Assembly: GCA_009779995.1 (NCBI GenBank)
Contig: WRDW01000022.1
Coordinates: forward strand, 1-32,260
Direction of reading: 5' to 3'
DNA length: 32,260 nucleotides
From: Oscillospiraceae bacterium
Lineage (GTDB): Bacteria; Bacillota; Clostridia; Oscillospirales; Acutalibacteraceae
In this document: one piece after another, positions 7,811 to 16,902 of the stretch
Numbering within the stretch: the stretch's first letter is position 1
Layout of the letters: the number at the start of each line of letters is the position of its first letter
Position numbers and translations under genes: made by a program
The notes under the pieces: generated by a model
What the model was told of the DNA's origin: nothing
What the model saw: only the letters and a program-made list of their open reading frames with translations
The model's database searches: none

Positions 7811-9370
7811 ATGGCAATAAAAACGGAGGAGAAGGCCCCCGCCGCCGCGCCCCCGAAGGGGGTGGCTGAGCCCCCGAAGGGTCGGCGATACGTGGGCACG
7901 AAGGAGACCGTCGGCTTCATCATGTTCGCCGCCTCCCTGGACGTGCGGGTAGAGCGCAACAACGAGTGGATCGACAGGATCCTGTTCGTGGACAGGGGCC
8001 TGCAGGCGCTGTTCACGCCCATCCGGGGCATCTGGGACATGGTCAACGACATCTTTATGGCCGCCATCATCGAGAAAACCCGCACGCGCTGGGGCAAGTT
8101 CAAGCCCTACCTGGTGCTCTACCCCCTCTACGGCCTGCCCATGATGATGCTGCTGTACGCGCTGCCCTACGTCTTCTCCAACGCGCCCGGTACGGGCACG
8201 TTGATGTCCAAGGCCCTCGCCTGGGTCGTCATGGAGATGTTCAACGAGTTCACCGATACCATCGCCAGCATCGCCAAGCGGGGCATGAGGGCAAACCTCA
8301 CCCCCGACCCGGAGGAGCGGCTCTCCCTGCTGACCAAGGCAAAGCTGCTCAACATAGGCACCAACCTGCCCAAGCTGATCTTCCCCATCTTCCGGGACGT
8401 CATCTCCCGCAGCGCGAAGTATACGGCCATCGAGGCCAACACAAAAATGCGGGGGCTGTTCATGGCCTTCGGCGTGGGCACCCTGGCCATCAGCGGGGCC
8501 ATGGGGCTGTATTTCGCGATCGTCGGAAAAGAGCGCGTGTTCGACCCCCTGGGCGTGGAGCACGACAGGGCGCCCACGATCAAGGAATCCCTGGTCGCCC
8601 TGAAAAACAACCGGCCGATGTTCATGCTCATGATCTCGCAGATCCTGGGCAATATCAGCATCCAGAGTATGCTGGGCACCTACACGGATTCCGTGCTCAA
8701 CTTCGCCAACTTCGGCACGGTGTCGGGCATCCCCGGCAGCCCTATCGGCTATCTCGGCTATGCATACATAGGCAAGCTGCGGCAGCGCTTTTCCACCAAG
8801 ACGCTCTGGATCGTCTCGGAGAACATCAGCAAGCCGGTGTACGTCATGATCTACTTCTTCGGCATGATACGCACCAAAACCTATATACGGGGCAACAACC
8901 GCATGTATATGCAGCTGGTGCCCATGCTCATCGCCTTCGTCTTCGAGGATATGGCGCTCATGAGCCTGTACGCCCTGAAGAAGGTGCTGCCGGACGAGAT
9001 AGAGAACGAGATCATCGACTACGGCGAGTGGCGCAACGGCTTCCGCTCCGAGGCCATGGTGGGCACGCTCAAGGGCATCGCCCCGAAGATAGCGGGCATG
9101 GTCGGCAATACGATCAACAGCCTGCTGATGAAGCTCATCGGCTTCCAGGGCGGCCAGGAGTACCTGAACCAGAGCGTGAAGACCACCGACTGGATTTTTG
9201 CCATGGCCACCATCCTCCCCACGCTCACCGGCCTCATCTCGCTGATCCCCAAGTTCTTCTACAATATCAACCAGAAGGACCGGGAACAGATGTATACCGA
9301 CCTGGCCGCGCGCCGCGCCGCCGCCCTGGCCTCCCGCGGGGACGGCGCAAGCCCGGATACAGCCCAATAA
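7811..9370 (+). CDS. GPH-type (glycoside-pentoside-hexuronide) cation symporter, paralog 1
   Basis: The 519-residue protein is predicted to be polytopic and of the MFS_2/GPH symporter family, which couples uptake of glycosides, pentosides or uronides to cations. The family signature is seen at about residues 75-105: WDMVNDIFMAAI followed by EKTRTRWGKFKPYL, equivalent to the D-x-x-x-D and RTRWGRFRP region of MelB-like carriers. The N-terminus is a polar, Pro-rich tail of about 35 residues. The reading frame extends upstream to 7754, but that overlaps the -35 box; the ATG at 7811 follows AGAGGTG and lies downstream of the promoter. It is much closer to paralog 3 than to paralog 2. The substrate is unknown, but linkage to the ceramidase-fold genes suggests a common compound. 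Confidence 0.8.
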   Translation: MAIKTEEKAPAAAPPKGVAEPPKGRRYVGTKETVGFIMFAASLDVRVERNNEWIDRILFVDRGLQALFTPIRGIWDMVNDIFMAAIIEKTRTRWGKFKPYLVLYPLYGLPMMMLLYALPYVFSNAPGTGTLMSKALAWVVMEMFNEFTDTIASIAKRGMRANLTPDPEERLSLLTKAKLLNIGTNLPKLIFPIFRDVISRSAKYTAIEANTKMRGLFMAFGVGTLAISGAMGLYFAIVGKERVFDPLGVEHDRAPTIKESLVALKNNRPMFMLMISQILGNISIQSMLGTYTDSVLNFANFGTVSGIPGSPIGYLGYAYIGKLRQRFSTKTLWIVSENISKPVYVMIYFFGMIRTKTYIRGNNRMYMQLVPMLIAFVFEDMALMSLYALKKVLPDEIENEIIDYGEWRNGFRSEAMVGTLKGIAPKIAGMVGNTINSLLMKLIGFQGGQEYLNQSVKTTDWIFAMATILPTLTGLISLIPKFFYNINQKDREQMYTDLAARRAAALASRGDGASPDTAQ

Positions 9371-9389
9371 ATACATAAAGGGGTGCATT

Positions 9390-10934
9390 ATGGCAATAAA
9401 GGCCTTGAAGAGAAAAGAGAAGACCAAGGAGCCGGGAGGGCCGCCCAAAGGGCGGCGATACGTCGGCACGGCGGAGACGGTGGGCTTCATCATGTTCGCC
9501 GCCTCGAATGACGTGCGGCAGCCCAAGCCGGAGGGGGAGTGGATCGACAGGCTGCTGGACATCAGCAAGGGGACGCAGGCGCTGGTGCGGCCCATCATGA
9601 TCGCGTGGGACGTGATCAACGACCTGTTCGCGGCGGCGATCATAGAGAAGACCCGCACGCGCTTCGGCAAGTTCCGGCCCTACCTGCTGCTGTACCCCCT
9701 CTATGGCCTGCCGATGACCCTGGCCGTGTTCCTGCTGCCCTACCTGTTTTGGCAGACAAGCAACACCTTTTTGCCCAAGGTGGTGGCCTGGGCCGCGTTC
9801 AGCATGTTCAACGAGCTGACCGCCACCTTTTATGAGATCACCCGCATGGGGATGCTCGCCAACATCACGCCGGACCCGCAGGAGCGGCTGTGGCTGATCA
9901 CCAAGTCGAAGTTCCTGGCCATCGGCGCCTCCTGGCCCAAGCAGATTTTCAGGATTTTGCGGGACGTCATCTCGCGCAACACCGTGAAAACGGCCCTGGA
10001 GGTCAACGCAACGCTGCGCACCCTGTTCACGGTGATGGGCATCCTCACCATGTGCATCAGCGCGGGGATGTCGCTGTACTACGCGATGGTCTCCAGGGAG
10101 CGGGTGGTCGACAGCCAGAGCGAGGAGAAGCCGCCCAGCATCCGGGAATCCTTCGTGGGGCTGAAGAACAACCGCCCGCTGCTCATGCTGATGCTCTCGC
10201 TGGTGGTGGACGGCTTCAACATCCGCAGCCAGCTGGGCCTCTATGTGGATTCCGTCCTCAACTTCACCAACTTCGGCACGGTGTTCGGCATCCCCGGCGG
10301 GTTCATCAGCACGCCCAGCTACTTCTACGTGAAATGGCTGCGCGAGCGCTTCTCCACCAAGACGCTGTGGATCGCCGCGGAGAACATCACCAAGCCCTAC
10401 CAAATTTTAATTTATTTCTTCGGCATGATCAGGACGAAGACGCCCGCGAAGGGCAACGGGTTTTATCGGATGTACGGGCACCTGGTGCCAATGGTCTTCG
10501 CCTACATGGTAGACGACATGATCGCCATGACGCTCTACGGCACCAAGCGGGTCATCCCGGACGAGATACGCAACGAGGTGATCGACTACGGCGAGTGGAA
10601 GAACGGCTTCCGCAACGAGGCCATGGTGGGCATGATGCGCGGCTGGCCCGCGAAGATTTCCGGCGCGTTCGGTGCCTCCGTCACGGATATGATCGTGCAG
10701 ATGCTCGGCTTCCAGACCGGCGAAAACTTCCTGAAGCAGACAGAAAAAACGGCCAACGGCATCTTCGCCATGGCCACCATCGTCCCGGCGCTCACGGGCA
10801 TGGTGGCGCTGCTGCCCAAGTTCCTCTATCCCATAGACCAGAAGCAGCGCGAGATCATGTACGCGGAGCTCACCGAGCGGCGCGAGGCCACACTGGCTGC
10901 CATAGGCGTAAGGGAGGAGCGGACAGATGGCTAA
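9390..10934 (+). CDS. GPH-type cation symporter, paralog 2
   Basis: This 514-residue paralog of the preceding carrier begins 19 bases after its stop, with AAAGGGG before the ATG. The signature appears as WDVINDLFAAAI and EKTRTRFGKFRPYL. It differs from paralogs 1 and 3 in the N-terminal segment and in the region after the signature, which suggests another substrate or an accessory role. The stop overlaps the next start by eight bases, so translation is probably coupled. The family assignment is firm to the level of GPH/MFS_2; the transported compound cannot be inferred. Confidence 0.8.
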   Translation: MAIKALKRKEKTKEPGGPPKGRRYVGTAETVGFIMFAASNDVRQPKPEGEWIDRLLDISKGTQALVRPIMIAWDVINDLFAAAIIEKTRTRFGKFRPYLLLYPLYGLPMTLAVFLLPYLFWQTSNTFLPKVVAWAAFSMFNELTATFYEITRMGMLANITPDPQERLWLITKSKFLAIGASWPKQIFRILRDVISRNTVKTALEVNATLRTLFTVMGILTMCISAGMSLYYAMVSRERVVDSQSEEKPPSIRESFVGLKNNRPLLMLMLSLVVDGFNIRSQLGLYVDSVLNFTNFGTVFGIPGGFISTPSYFYVKWLRERFSTKTLWIAAENITKPYQILIYFFGMIRTKTPAKGNGFYRMYGHLVPMVFAYMVDDMIAMTLYGTKRVIPDEIRNEVIDYGEWKNGFRNEAMVGMMRGWPAKISGAFGASVTDMIVQMLGFQTGENFLKQTEKTANGIFAMATIVPALTGMVALLPKFLYPIDQKQREIMYAELTERREATLAAIGVREERTDG

Positions 10935-12462
10935 AAAGACGCAGGAGGAGGTTCAGCCTGCCCCTCCGAAAGGGAGAAGGTACATAGGCACGCTGGAGAA
11001 GGCGGGTTTCGTCGCCTTCGCCGCGTCCGTGAGCGTGAAGGTGGAGCGCAACGACGAGTGGATTGACAGGATCCTGTTTATTGACAGGGGAATGCAGGCG
11101 CTGTTTAACCCCATCCGGGCCGTCTGGGACATGGTCAACGACGTCTTTATGGCCGCCATCATCGAAAAGACCCGCACGCGCTGGGGTAAGTTCAAGCCCT
11201 ACCTGGTGCTCTACCCCGTCTATGGCCTGCCCATGGTGCTGCTGCTGTACGCGCTGCCCTATATCTTTCCCAACACGCCGGATTCCGGCACGATGATGTC
11301 CAAGGTTCTCGCCTGGGTTCTGATGGAGATGTTCAACGAATTCACCGACACCATTTCCAGCATTGGCAAACGGGGGATGCGGGCCAATCTCACGCCGAAC
11401 CCCGAGGAGCGGTTATCGCTGCTGACCACGGCGAAGCTGCTCAACAACTTCGGCGCCGATTCGCCCAAGCTCCTGTTCCCCATCTTCCGGGACGTCATAT
11501 CCCGCAACACGAAGCTGACGCAAATCGAGATCAACCAGAAGCTGCGCGGGCTGTTCATGGGCTTCGGCGTCGGCACCCTGATCGTCAGCGCGGCCCTGGC
11601 GCTGTTTTTCGCGGTGGTATCGAAGGAGCGCGTGTTCGACCCCCTGGGCGTGAAGGAGGACAGGGCGCCCACCATCAAGGAATCCCTGATTGCCTTGAAG
11701 AATAACAGGCCCATGTTCATGCTGATGCTCTCGCAGGTCCTGGGCGGCATCAGCATCCGCAGTATGCTGGGTACCTATACGAACTCCGTGCTCAATTTTG
11801 CCAACTTCGGCACGGTCTCGGGCATCCCCGGCGAGCCCTTCCACTATATCGGCTACTCCTACATAGGCTGGCTGCGGGCGCGCTTCTCCACCAAAACGCT
11901 CTGGATCGTCTCGGAGAACATCAGCAAGCCCGTGTACATCATGATCTACTTCTTCGGCATGTTACGCACCAAGACGCCCGTGCGGGGCAACAACCGCATG
12001 TACATGCAGCTTTGGCCCATGCTCATCGCCTTCGCCTTCGAGAATATCGCCCTCATGAGCCTGTATGCCCTCAAGAACGTCATCCCGGACGAGATCGAAA
12101 ACGAGATCATCGACTACGGCGAGTGGAAGAACGGCTTCCGCTCCGAGGCCATGGTGGGCACCCTGAAAGGAATCCCCCCGAAAATCGCGGGCATCTTCGG
12201 CAACACCATCACGAGCATTTTGATGAAGTACATCGGCTTCCAGGGCGGCATAGACTACCTGAACCAGACCGAGAAGACCACCGACGCCATCTTCGCCCTG
12301 GCCACCATCGTCCCAACGCTGTTCGGCGTCATCGCGCTGATCCCCAAGTTCTTCTACAACATCAACCAGAAAGACCGCGAGCAGATGTACGCGGACCTGG
12401 TGCAGCGCCGCGCCGCCGCCCTGGCCTCCCGCGGCACAACCATAGAGGAGATCATCACATGA
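10927..12462 (+). CDS. GPH-type cation symporter, paralog 3
   Basis: This 511-residue symporter begins inside the end of paralog 2 (ATG at 10927, previous stop at 10932-10934), preceded by GGGAGGAG. The signature WDMVNDVFMAAI and EKTRTRWGKFKPYL is present. Long stretches match paralog 1 nearly residue for residue, for example EWIDRILF and TIKESL, which points to a fairly recent duplication with paralog 2 lying between the two. The stop overlaps the amidohydrolase start as ATGA, so the last two genes of the operon are translationally coupled. Confidence 0.8.
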   Translation: MAKKTQEEVQPAPPKGRRYIGTLEKAGFVAFAASVSVKVERNDEWIDRILFIDRGMQALFNPIRAVWDMVNDVFMAAIIEKTRTRWGKFKPYLVLYPVYGLPMVLLLYALPYIFPNTPDSGTMMSKVLAWVLMEMFNEFTDTISSIGKRGMRANLTPNPEERLSLLTTAKLLNNFGADSPKLLFPIFRDVISRNTKLTQIEINQKLRGLFMGFGVGTLIVSAALALFFAVVSKERVFDPLGVKEDRAPTIKESLIALKNNRPMFMLMLSQVLGGISIRSMLGTYTNSVLNFANFGTVSGIPGEPFHYIGYSYIGWLRARFSTKTLWIVSENISKPVYIMIYFFGMLRTKTPVRGNNRMYMQLWPMLIAFAFENIALMSLYALKNVIPDEIENEIIDYGEWKNGFRSEAMVGTLKGIPPKIAGIFGNTITSILMKYIGFQGGIDYLNQTEKTTDAIFALATIVPTLFGVIALIPKFFYNINQKDREQMYADLVQRRAAALASRGTTIEEIIT

Positions 12463-13697
12463 CCAATACATACGCGGCGCTCATAGGCATCGCCGAGGCC
12501 ATGCCCGTGATCGATACCCACGAGCACCTGCCCCTGAAGGCCCATTTCCAGGGCAAAAAGCCGGATATTCTGGCGGACTACCTCTCCCACTACATCTCTT
12601 CCGACCTGCGCGCCGCGGGTATGACCCTGGAGGACTACGACAGAGCCCGCGACGCCGGCATTGACCTCATGGAGCGCTGGACGCTGCTCGAACCCTGGCT
12701 GGATCAGGTGAGGAACACTTCGTACTACAAATCGCTGCAAATCGCCATGCGTAAAATTCACGGCATTGACGACATGACCGGCGACACAATCCGGGCGCTC
12801 AATGAGAGCTTCGTCAAGAGCGTGAGCGACCCGGAGTACAAGCGCCGCATCATGAAGGACATGTGCCATATCGAGAAGTCCATCGACTGCGTGGGCGACG
12901 ACCCGGAATTTCTTGACGACCTGGCGACGCCCGCGCCCGATGAATTTTTCGCGCGCACGTTCTACCCCGAGGCTTTCGCCATGCCCTGGGTTACCGTGGA
13001 GCAAAAAAATCTTGACGACTACTGCGAGGCCTACAGGGCGAGGTACGAGCTCTTCAAGGGCGCCGGCGCGGTGGCGCTGAAGATCGCCATGGCCTACGAC
13101 CGCACGCTGCACATCGCCGAGGTGGGCTATGACGAGGCCGCCGCCCTGTTTGCCGCCTATGACAACAACAGCGGGCGTTTCCCCCAGCCGCTGCAGGATT
13201 ACATGCTGCGCTACGCCCTCACCCTGGCCGATGAGGACGGCTTCCCCGTGCAGATTCACACCGGCATCCAGGAGGGCATGTTCAACGACATCGAGAACAG
13301 CAACCCCATGCTATTGAAAAATATTTTCCGGCAGTATCCCAACGTGCCCTTCGACTTATTTCATATAGGCTACCCCTACCAGAGCGAGCTCATCACCCTG
13401 GCGAAGTACCACCCCAATGTGCACATCGACATGTGCTGGGCGAACATCATCTCGCCCTTTGCCTCCCGGAATTTTTTCAGGGAGGCCCTGGACGTGATCC
13501 CCTACACGAAAATTTTCGCCTTCGGCGGGGACTACCTGTTCTTCGACGGCGTGGTAGGGCACTTGCAGCTGGCCAAGCAGAACATCTGCGAGGTGCTGGC
13601 CGAGAAGGTCGATCGAGGCGAGTACAACATGGCCCTGGCGGAGAAGATTCTGCGGGCCGTGTTCTACGGGAACGCCAAGCGGGTGTTCGGGCTGTGA
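12459..13697 (+). CDS. Metal-dependent amidohydrolase (amidohydrolase_2 / uronate-isomerase-like TIM barrel)
   Basis: The 412-residue protein belongs to the amidohydrolase superfamily. DTHEHLP near the N-terminus gives the metal-binding His21-x-His23. Further candidate ligands are Lys208 (ALKIAM), His267 (VQIHTG), His302 (LFHIGYP) and Asp358 (FGGDYLFF). The layout resembles PF04909 and the uronate isomerase branch. The start is the ATG at 12459, preceded by GAGGAG at 12445-12450 and overlapping the symporter stop as ATGA; an upstream extension of the frame runs through the symporter gene and is not used. It is the last gene of the plus-strand operon and probably acts on the imported compound or its hydrolysis product. 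The exact reaction (decarboxylation, hydrolysis or isomerisation) is open. Confidence 0.8.
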   Translation: MTNTYAALIGIAEAMPVIDTHEHLPLKAHFQGKKPDILADYLSHYISSDLRAAGMTLEDYDRARDAGIDLMERWTLLEPWLDQVRNTSYYKSLQIAMRKIHGIDDMTGDTIRALNESFVKSVSDPEYKRRIMKDMCHIEKSIDCVGDDPEFLDDLATPAPDEFFARTFYPEAFAMPWVTVEQKNLDDYCEAYRARYELFKGAGAVALKIAMAYDRTLHIAEVGYDEAAALFAAYDNNSGRFPQPLQDYMLRYALTLADEDGFPVQIHTGIQEGMFNDIENSNPMLLKNIFRQYPNVPFDLFHIGYPYQSELITLAKYHPNVHIDMCWANIISPFASRNFFREALDVIPYTKIFAFGGDYLFFDGVVGHLQLAKQNICEVLAEKVDRGEYNMALAEKILRAVFYGNAKRVFGL

Positions 13698-13705
13698 CGG
13701 AAAGT

Positions 13706-13770
13706 GCACTTATGTTATTCCCGCTGTGAAAAACTCACTGCAATGGGCTCGTTTAGAACGGGAATAGTGC
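13706..13770. terminator. Possible inverted repeat between convergent genes
   Basis: GCACT..ATTCCCG (13706-13723) and CGGGAATAGTGC (13759-13770) are complementary, around a 35-base loop, in the gap between the amidohydrolase and the convergent carboxypeptidase gene. The stem is long-range and has no clear T-run, so the terminator role is weak. Confidence 0.3.
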
Positions 13771-15159
13771 CTACTTCTTCGTTATATCCGGCAGCACCCG
13801 CAGCTGCCTGTCCCTGCGCCTGCGCCAGGCCTGCCACAGCAGCGTGCCGAGGTAGATTCCCGCGGCGATGAGCACCGCCGCCAGCAGCATCCTGGCTAAA
13901 ATTGAGCGCGCGGCCTGCTTGGCAAGGCTCACCAGGTAGAGCGAGGCGCTGCGGCTGACGTCCCCGGCGGCGACGAGATCGACGCTCGCGAACGCCTCCC
14001 CGGCGTAGAGGATGCGCGCGCGGGCGATGGGCTGGCCCTTCTCTATGGGGGCGACGACGCTCTCCGGGACGTCCACCGGCTCGATGAGCACGCTGCCGCT
14101 GTCTATGCCCTCGGGCACCAGGGCGTAGACGTCCACCGCGGGCACAAGCTGGAGATAGTCCACATTGCGGGCCATCTCCACGGGCACGCCCGCCACGGCC
14201 TTGCCCCGCTCGGCCACCTGGCGCAGGCGGATGTTGGCGAAGGTCCAGTCCAGCAGGGCCTTGGCGTCCACGAAGGCGGTGTTCGTCAAAAAATTGTCGC
14301 CGCCCAGGGCGACCTTCTGCCCGCGCATCACCACGCAGAGATAATTGTAACCCCCCTTGGAGGCAGCAGCCACCACGCAGTCCCCGGCGGCGTCGGTGGA
14401 GCCGGTCTTCACGCCGTGGATGATGGGGCTGTAGTAGGCGGTGCGGTACACGTTGATCAGGTGGTTCGTGGTCACCAGCCTGCGCTCTTTATCGTGCTTG
14501 TTGTTGGCGGGTATATCGTAGACGGGCGTGTCCACGAGCTTCGCGAACATGGCCGCGCCCTTGAAGTCTTTTCCCAGGGCGTAGCGGGTAATCTTCGCGA
14601 CGTCCGCCGCCGTGGTGTAGTGCCCCTCCTCGTCCAGGCCGTGGGCGTTGGTGAAGTTCGTATCCGCGCAGCCGAGCTGCTGCGCCATCAGATTCATGCT
14701 CTCCACGAAGGCCTCCTGGCTGCCGGAGACCCAATCCGCGAGGATGAGCGCTGCTTCGTTGGCGCTGTTGAGCATCAGGCAGTAGAGCAGCTGCTCCACG
14801 GTCAGGCGCTCGCCCGCGCGTATGCCCGCGTTGGAGCTGTTCGTGCCGTAGAGCAGCTCCAGGCAGTAGGCGGGCGCCTCCACGACCTCGTTTATATCCG
14901 TGCAGTGCTCCAAAGCCAATATGGCCGTCATGATCTTCGTCAGGGAGGCCGGGGCGGTGCGCCGGGCCTCCCCCCGGCTGAAGATGACGCTGCCGCTGTC
15001 CAGATCCTCCAGCAGAAGAATCTCCGACACGCCGGTGATTTTGACGTCCCGGAGCAGGTTGTTGAACGCCGCCCCGGCCGGGAGCAGGCTCCCCGCCAGG
15101 ATGATCAAGCTCAGCGCAATGGCACATGCAACTTTTTTGGCCTTTTTAAAAAAACCCAT
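13771..15159 (-). CDS. D-alanyl-D-alanine carboxypeptidase, PBP5/DacA-like (peptidase S11)
   Basis: The 462-residue precursor has a signal peptide (residues 1 to about 30, ending AGA). The penicillin-binding catalytic motifs are SLTK (Ser72, Lys75), SAN (Ser132-Asn134) and KTG (Lys251-Gly253). These define the S11 family, which trims the terminal D-Ala of peptidoglycan stem peptides outside the membrane. A C-terminal beta domain is followed by a hydrophobic segment near residues 425-445 and a basic tail, here a genuine transmembrane anchor rather than an amphipathic helix. The open frame continues upstream across the metallophosphoesterase gene, but the start at 15159 with its signal peptide is clearly the real one. 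Spacing to the divergent gene leaves room for promoters. Confidence 0.92.
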   Translation of the reverse strand: MGFFKKAKKVACAIALSLIILAGSLLPAGAAFNNLLRDVKITGVSEILLLEDLDSGSVIFSRGEARRTAPASLTKIMTAILALEHCTDINEVVEAPAYCLELLYGTNSSNAGIRAGERLTVEQLLYCLMLNSANEAALILADWVSGSQEAFVESMNLMAQQLGCADTNFTNAHGLDEEGHYTTAADVAKITRYALGKDFKGAAMFAKLVDTPVYDIPANNKHDKERRLVTTNHLINVYRTAYYSPIIHGVKTGSTDAAGDCVVAAASKGGYNYLCVVMRGQKVALGGDNFLTNTAFVDAKALLDWTFANIRLRQVAERGKAVAGVPVEMARNVDYLQLVPAVDVYALVPEGIDSGSVLIEPVDVPESVVAPIEKGQPIARARILYAGEAFASVDLVAAGDVSRSASLYLVSLAKQAARSILARMLLAAVLIAAGIYLGTLLWQAWRRRRDRQLRVLPDITKK

Positions 15160-15202
15160 AGACAACCCGCCCCGAAATATAGTATAATAGATTCCAGCAT
15201 AT

Positions 15203-15230
15203 AGTATAGCATAGGAACATAAAAAAGCAA
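15203..15230 (-). promoter_or_regulatory. Possible promoter of the carboxypeptidase gene
   Basis: On the minus strand TTGCTT (15225-15230) and TATACT (15203-15208) are 16 bases apart and lie 44 bases before the start codon. The match is fair, not perfect, and other TATA-like boxes lie nearby. Confidence 0.4.
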
Positions 15231-15252
15231 AGGCTTTTTTCGGGAGGCATCC

Positions 15253-15936
15253 ATGATTTACGTCACCGGTGACCTGCACGGCGACATGGAGCGCTTCGGC
15301 TCCAGGGAGATGAAGCAGCTGAAGAAGGGCGATACCCTGCTGGTGTGCGGGGATTTCGGCTTCGTCTGGGACGGCTCCAAGGCCGAGCGGGCCGCGCTGA
15401 AAAAAATCGGCAAGCTGAAATACAGCGTGTGCTTCATCGACGGCGTGCACGAGAACTTCGCCCTGCTGGGGCAGTACCCCGTGGGCGAATACGCGGGCGC
15501 GCCCGCGCGCCATATCACCGGGAACCTGTACCACCTGCTGCGGGGGGAAATTTACACCATCGAGGGCAGGACAATCTTCGCCATGGGCGGCGGGGTGAGC
15601 CCCGACGACGACTTCCGCGAGCCCGACGACGATCGCGCGGGCTGGGAGATCCCCTCCCGGGAGGAGTTCGACCGCGCCGCGGCGAATCTCGAGCGCGTGC
15701 GCGGCCAGGTGGACTACATCGTCACCCACGAGCCGCCCATGAAAATCAAGGGCTTTTTGCAGCTGAAGGCCCAGACCACTTCCACCGGCGGCGAGGTCAC
15801 GGGCCTGAACACCTTCTTCGAGGAGCTGGGCAGGGTTTGCAGCTTCAAACGCTGGTACTTCGGCTCCATGCATGTGGATAAGTTCATATCCAGCACCCAC
15901 GCGGCTGTATTTCGCAAAGTATTGAAAGCAGAATGA
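15253..15936 (+). CDS. Metallophosphoesterase
   Basis: The 227-residue protein is of the calcineurin-like phosphoesterase family. Motifs in order are GDLHGD (residues 6-11), GDFGFVWD (near 33-40), GVHEN (in place of the usual GNHE, near 64-68), THEPP (near 158-162) and GSMHVD near the C-terminus. A GVHEN loop and a GDxGFxW signature are typical of small bacterial phosphoesterases of unknown substrate. GGGAGG lies before the ATG at 15253. It is a single gene divergent from the carboxypeptidase and followed by an 83-bp palindromic repeat. It is probably cytoplasmic. Confidence 0.85.
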   Translation: MIYVTGDLHGDMERFGSREMKQLKKGDTLLVCGDFGFVWDGSKAERAALKKIGKLKYSVCFIDGVHENFALLGQYPVGEYAGAPARHITGNLYHLLRGEIYTIEGRTIFAMGGGVSPDDDFREPDDDRAGWEIPSREEFDRAAANLERVRGQVDYIVTHEPPMKIKGFLQLKAQTTSTGGEVTGLNTFFEELGRVCSFKRWYFGSMHVDKFISSTHAAVFRKVLKAE

Positions 15937-15939
15937 TGC

Positions 15940-16022
15940 TGTAGGGGGCGGCGTCCCCGACGCCCCAAATGATGACCATTTGCTCTCTTTGACCAGGGAC
16001 GTCACGGAGGCCGTCCCCTACA
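15940..16022. repeat. 83-bp TGTAGGGG palindromic element, copy A
   Basis: The element starts TGTAGGGGGCGGCGTCCCCG and ends with GGCCGTCCCCTACA, so its ends are imperfect inverted repeats. Its reverse complement matches copy B (22568-22652) closely in both arms, with a different centre. It fills the gap between the metallophosphoesterase and a lipoprotein gene. It looks like a non-coding miniature mobile or REP-type element. Confidence 0.75.
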
Positions 16023-16043
16023 TGTCATGAAAGGTGTGTATAC

Positions 16044-16877
16044 ATGAAGCGATTATTTGCCCTATGCATTGTCGCCCTGCTGCTTCTATCGGCCTGCGTC
16101 CAAGCGCCGGTTGAGCCGATAGAACCATCAACGGCAGCGCCGACAACCACAGAAGAAATGCCAACAACACAAGCGCCATCCACCGCGGAGCTCATCACGG
16201 CCATCCCGGGCAAAACCCAATTCACCGTAACAAAGCACCAGCTCATCCCGCCCAAGCAGGTCTTCGACGCAGAATTCGAGGCCTTCTACAAGGAGTTCAC
16301 CGCCGCCGTGCGCAGGAAAGACATGCAGTTCATCGACAGCATTCTTGATGAAGGGATCATGTCCAGCTTTGGCGGCGAGCTTACCAAAGAATATTTTTAT
16401 GAGTTCTGGGAGCACAGAGATCAGAGAAAAGTTGTTTACAAAAAAGACCTGTGGGATGAACTGGAGGCAATCATCGCGCTGGGCGGGGTGTATTATCAGG
16501 CGGGCGAATTTCGACAATCCAATCGAGGGAAATGCTTTGCGGCCCCATACCTCTTCACAGAGTTCGACAGCACTTTATTTGATGGCTATTCGCATGGCTA
16601 TGAAGCAGTCATTGATAAAGGCGTGCGTGTATACGCAGAAAAGAGCATTAACTCGAAAGAGATCGATACCGTAGATTACAATATACTCGAATATCACTAT
16701 GACAGCAGCGAACAACTCTGGGAGCTGGGCCCCGATGACTTTATAAGCGTAACAACGCTCTCAGGAGCAGCCGGTTACATTCAATGGAAATACCTTCGTT
16801 CCCCAATTGACTTTCGCCTATGCATCGAGCAAAAAGACGGCGAATGGGAACTGCTCTGGCTCATCGCCGGGGATTGA
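16044..16877 (+). CDS. Lipoprotein with Thr/Pro linker and possible SH3-like C-terminal region
   Basis: The 277-residue product has lipobox LLSAC (Cys18) and a linker rich in Pro, Thr and Glu to about residue 50 (PTTTEEMPTTQ). A helical alpha/beta region (about 70-165) with FEAFYKEFTAAVRRKD is followed by a C-terminal part (about 185-277) that has the KGVRVYAEKS start and the GYIQWKYLR end typical of bacterial SH3-like domains. AAAGGTG precedes the ATG. Linker style and size match the lipoproteins at 1368 and 5402, so this appears to be a preferred surface-protein design of the host. The function is unknown; cell-wall association is plausible if the SH3-like reading is right. Confidence 0.7.
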   Translation: MKRLFALCIVALLLLSACVQAPVEPIEPSTAAPTTTEEMPTTQAPSTAELITAIPGKTQFTVTKHQLIPPKQVFDAEFEAFYKEFTAAVRRKDMQFIDSILDEGIMSSFGGELTKEYFYEFWEHRDQRKVVYKKDLWDELEAIIALGGVYYQAGEFRQSNRGKCFAAPYLFTEFDSTLFDGYSHGYEAVIDKGVRVYAEKSINSKEIDTVDYNILEYHYDSSEQLWELGPDDFISVTTLSGAAGYIQWKYLRSPIDFRLCIEQKDGEWELLWLIAGD

Positions 16878-16902
16878 ATATAGCAAACAGGAGGACATCA
16901 TC

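Noticed and set aside
7742-9670. Minus-strand open frame of 642 codons
   Set aside because: It is antisense to the first two symporters and shows His/Gln/Val-rich low-complexity sequence without motifs.
12012-12458. N-terminal extension of the amidohydrolase
   Set aside because: It overlaps the third symporter in another frame; ATG 12459 has a proper ribosome site and an ATGA overlap.
15160-16005. N-terminal extension of the carboxypeptidase frame
   Set aside because: The extension is antisense to the metallophosphoesterase gene; the signal peptide at 15159 marks the real start.
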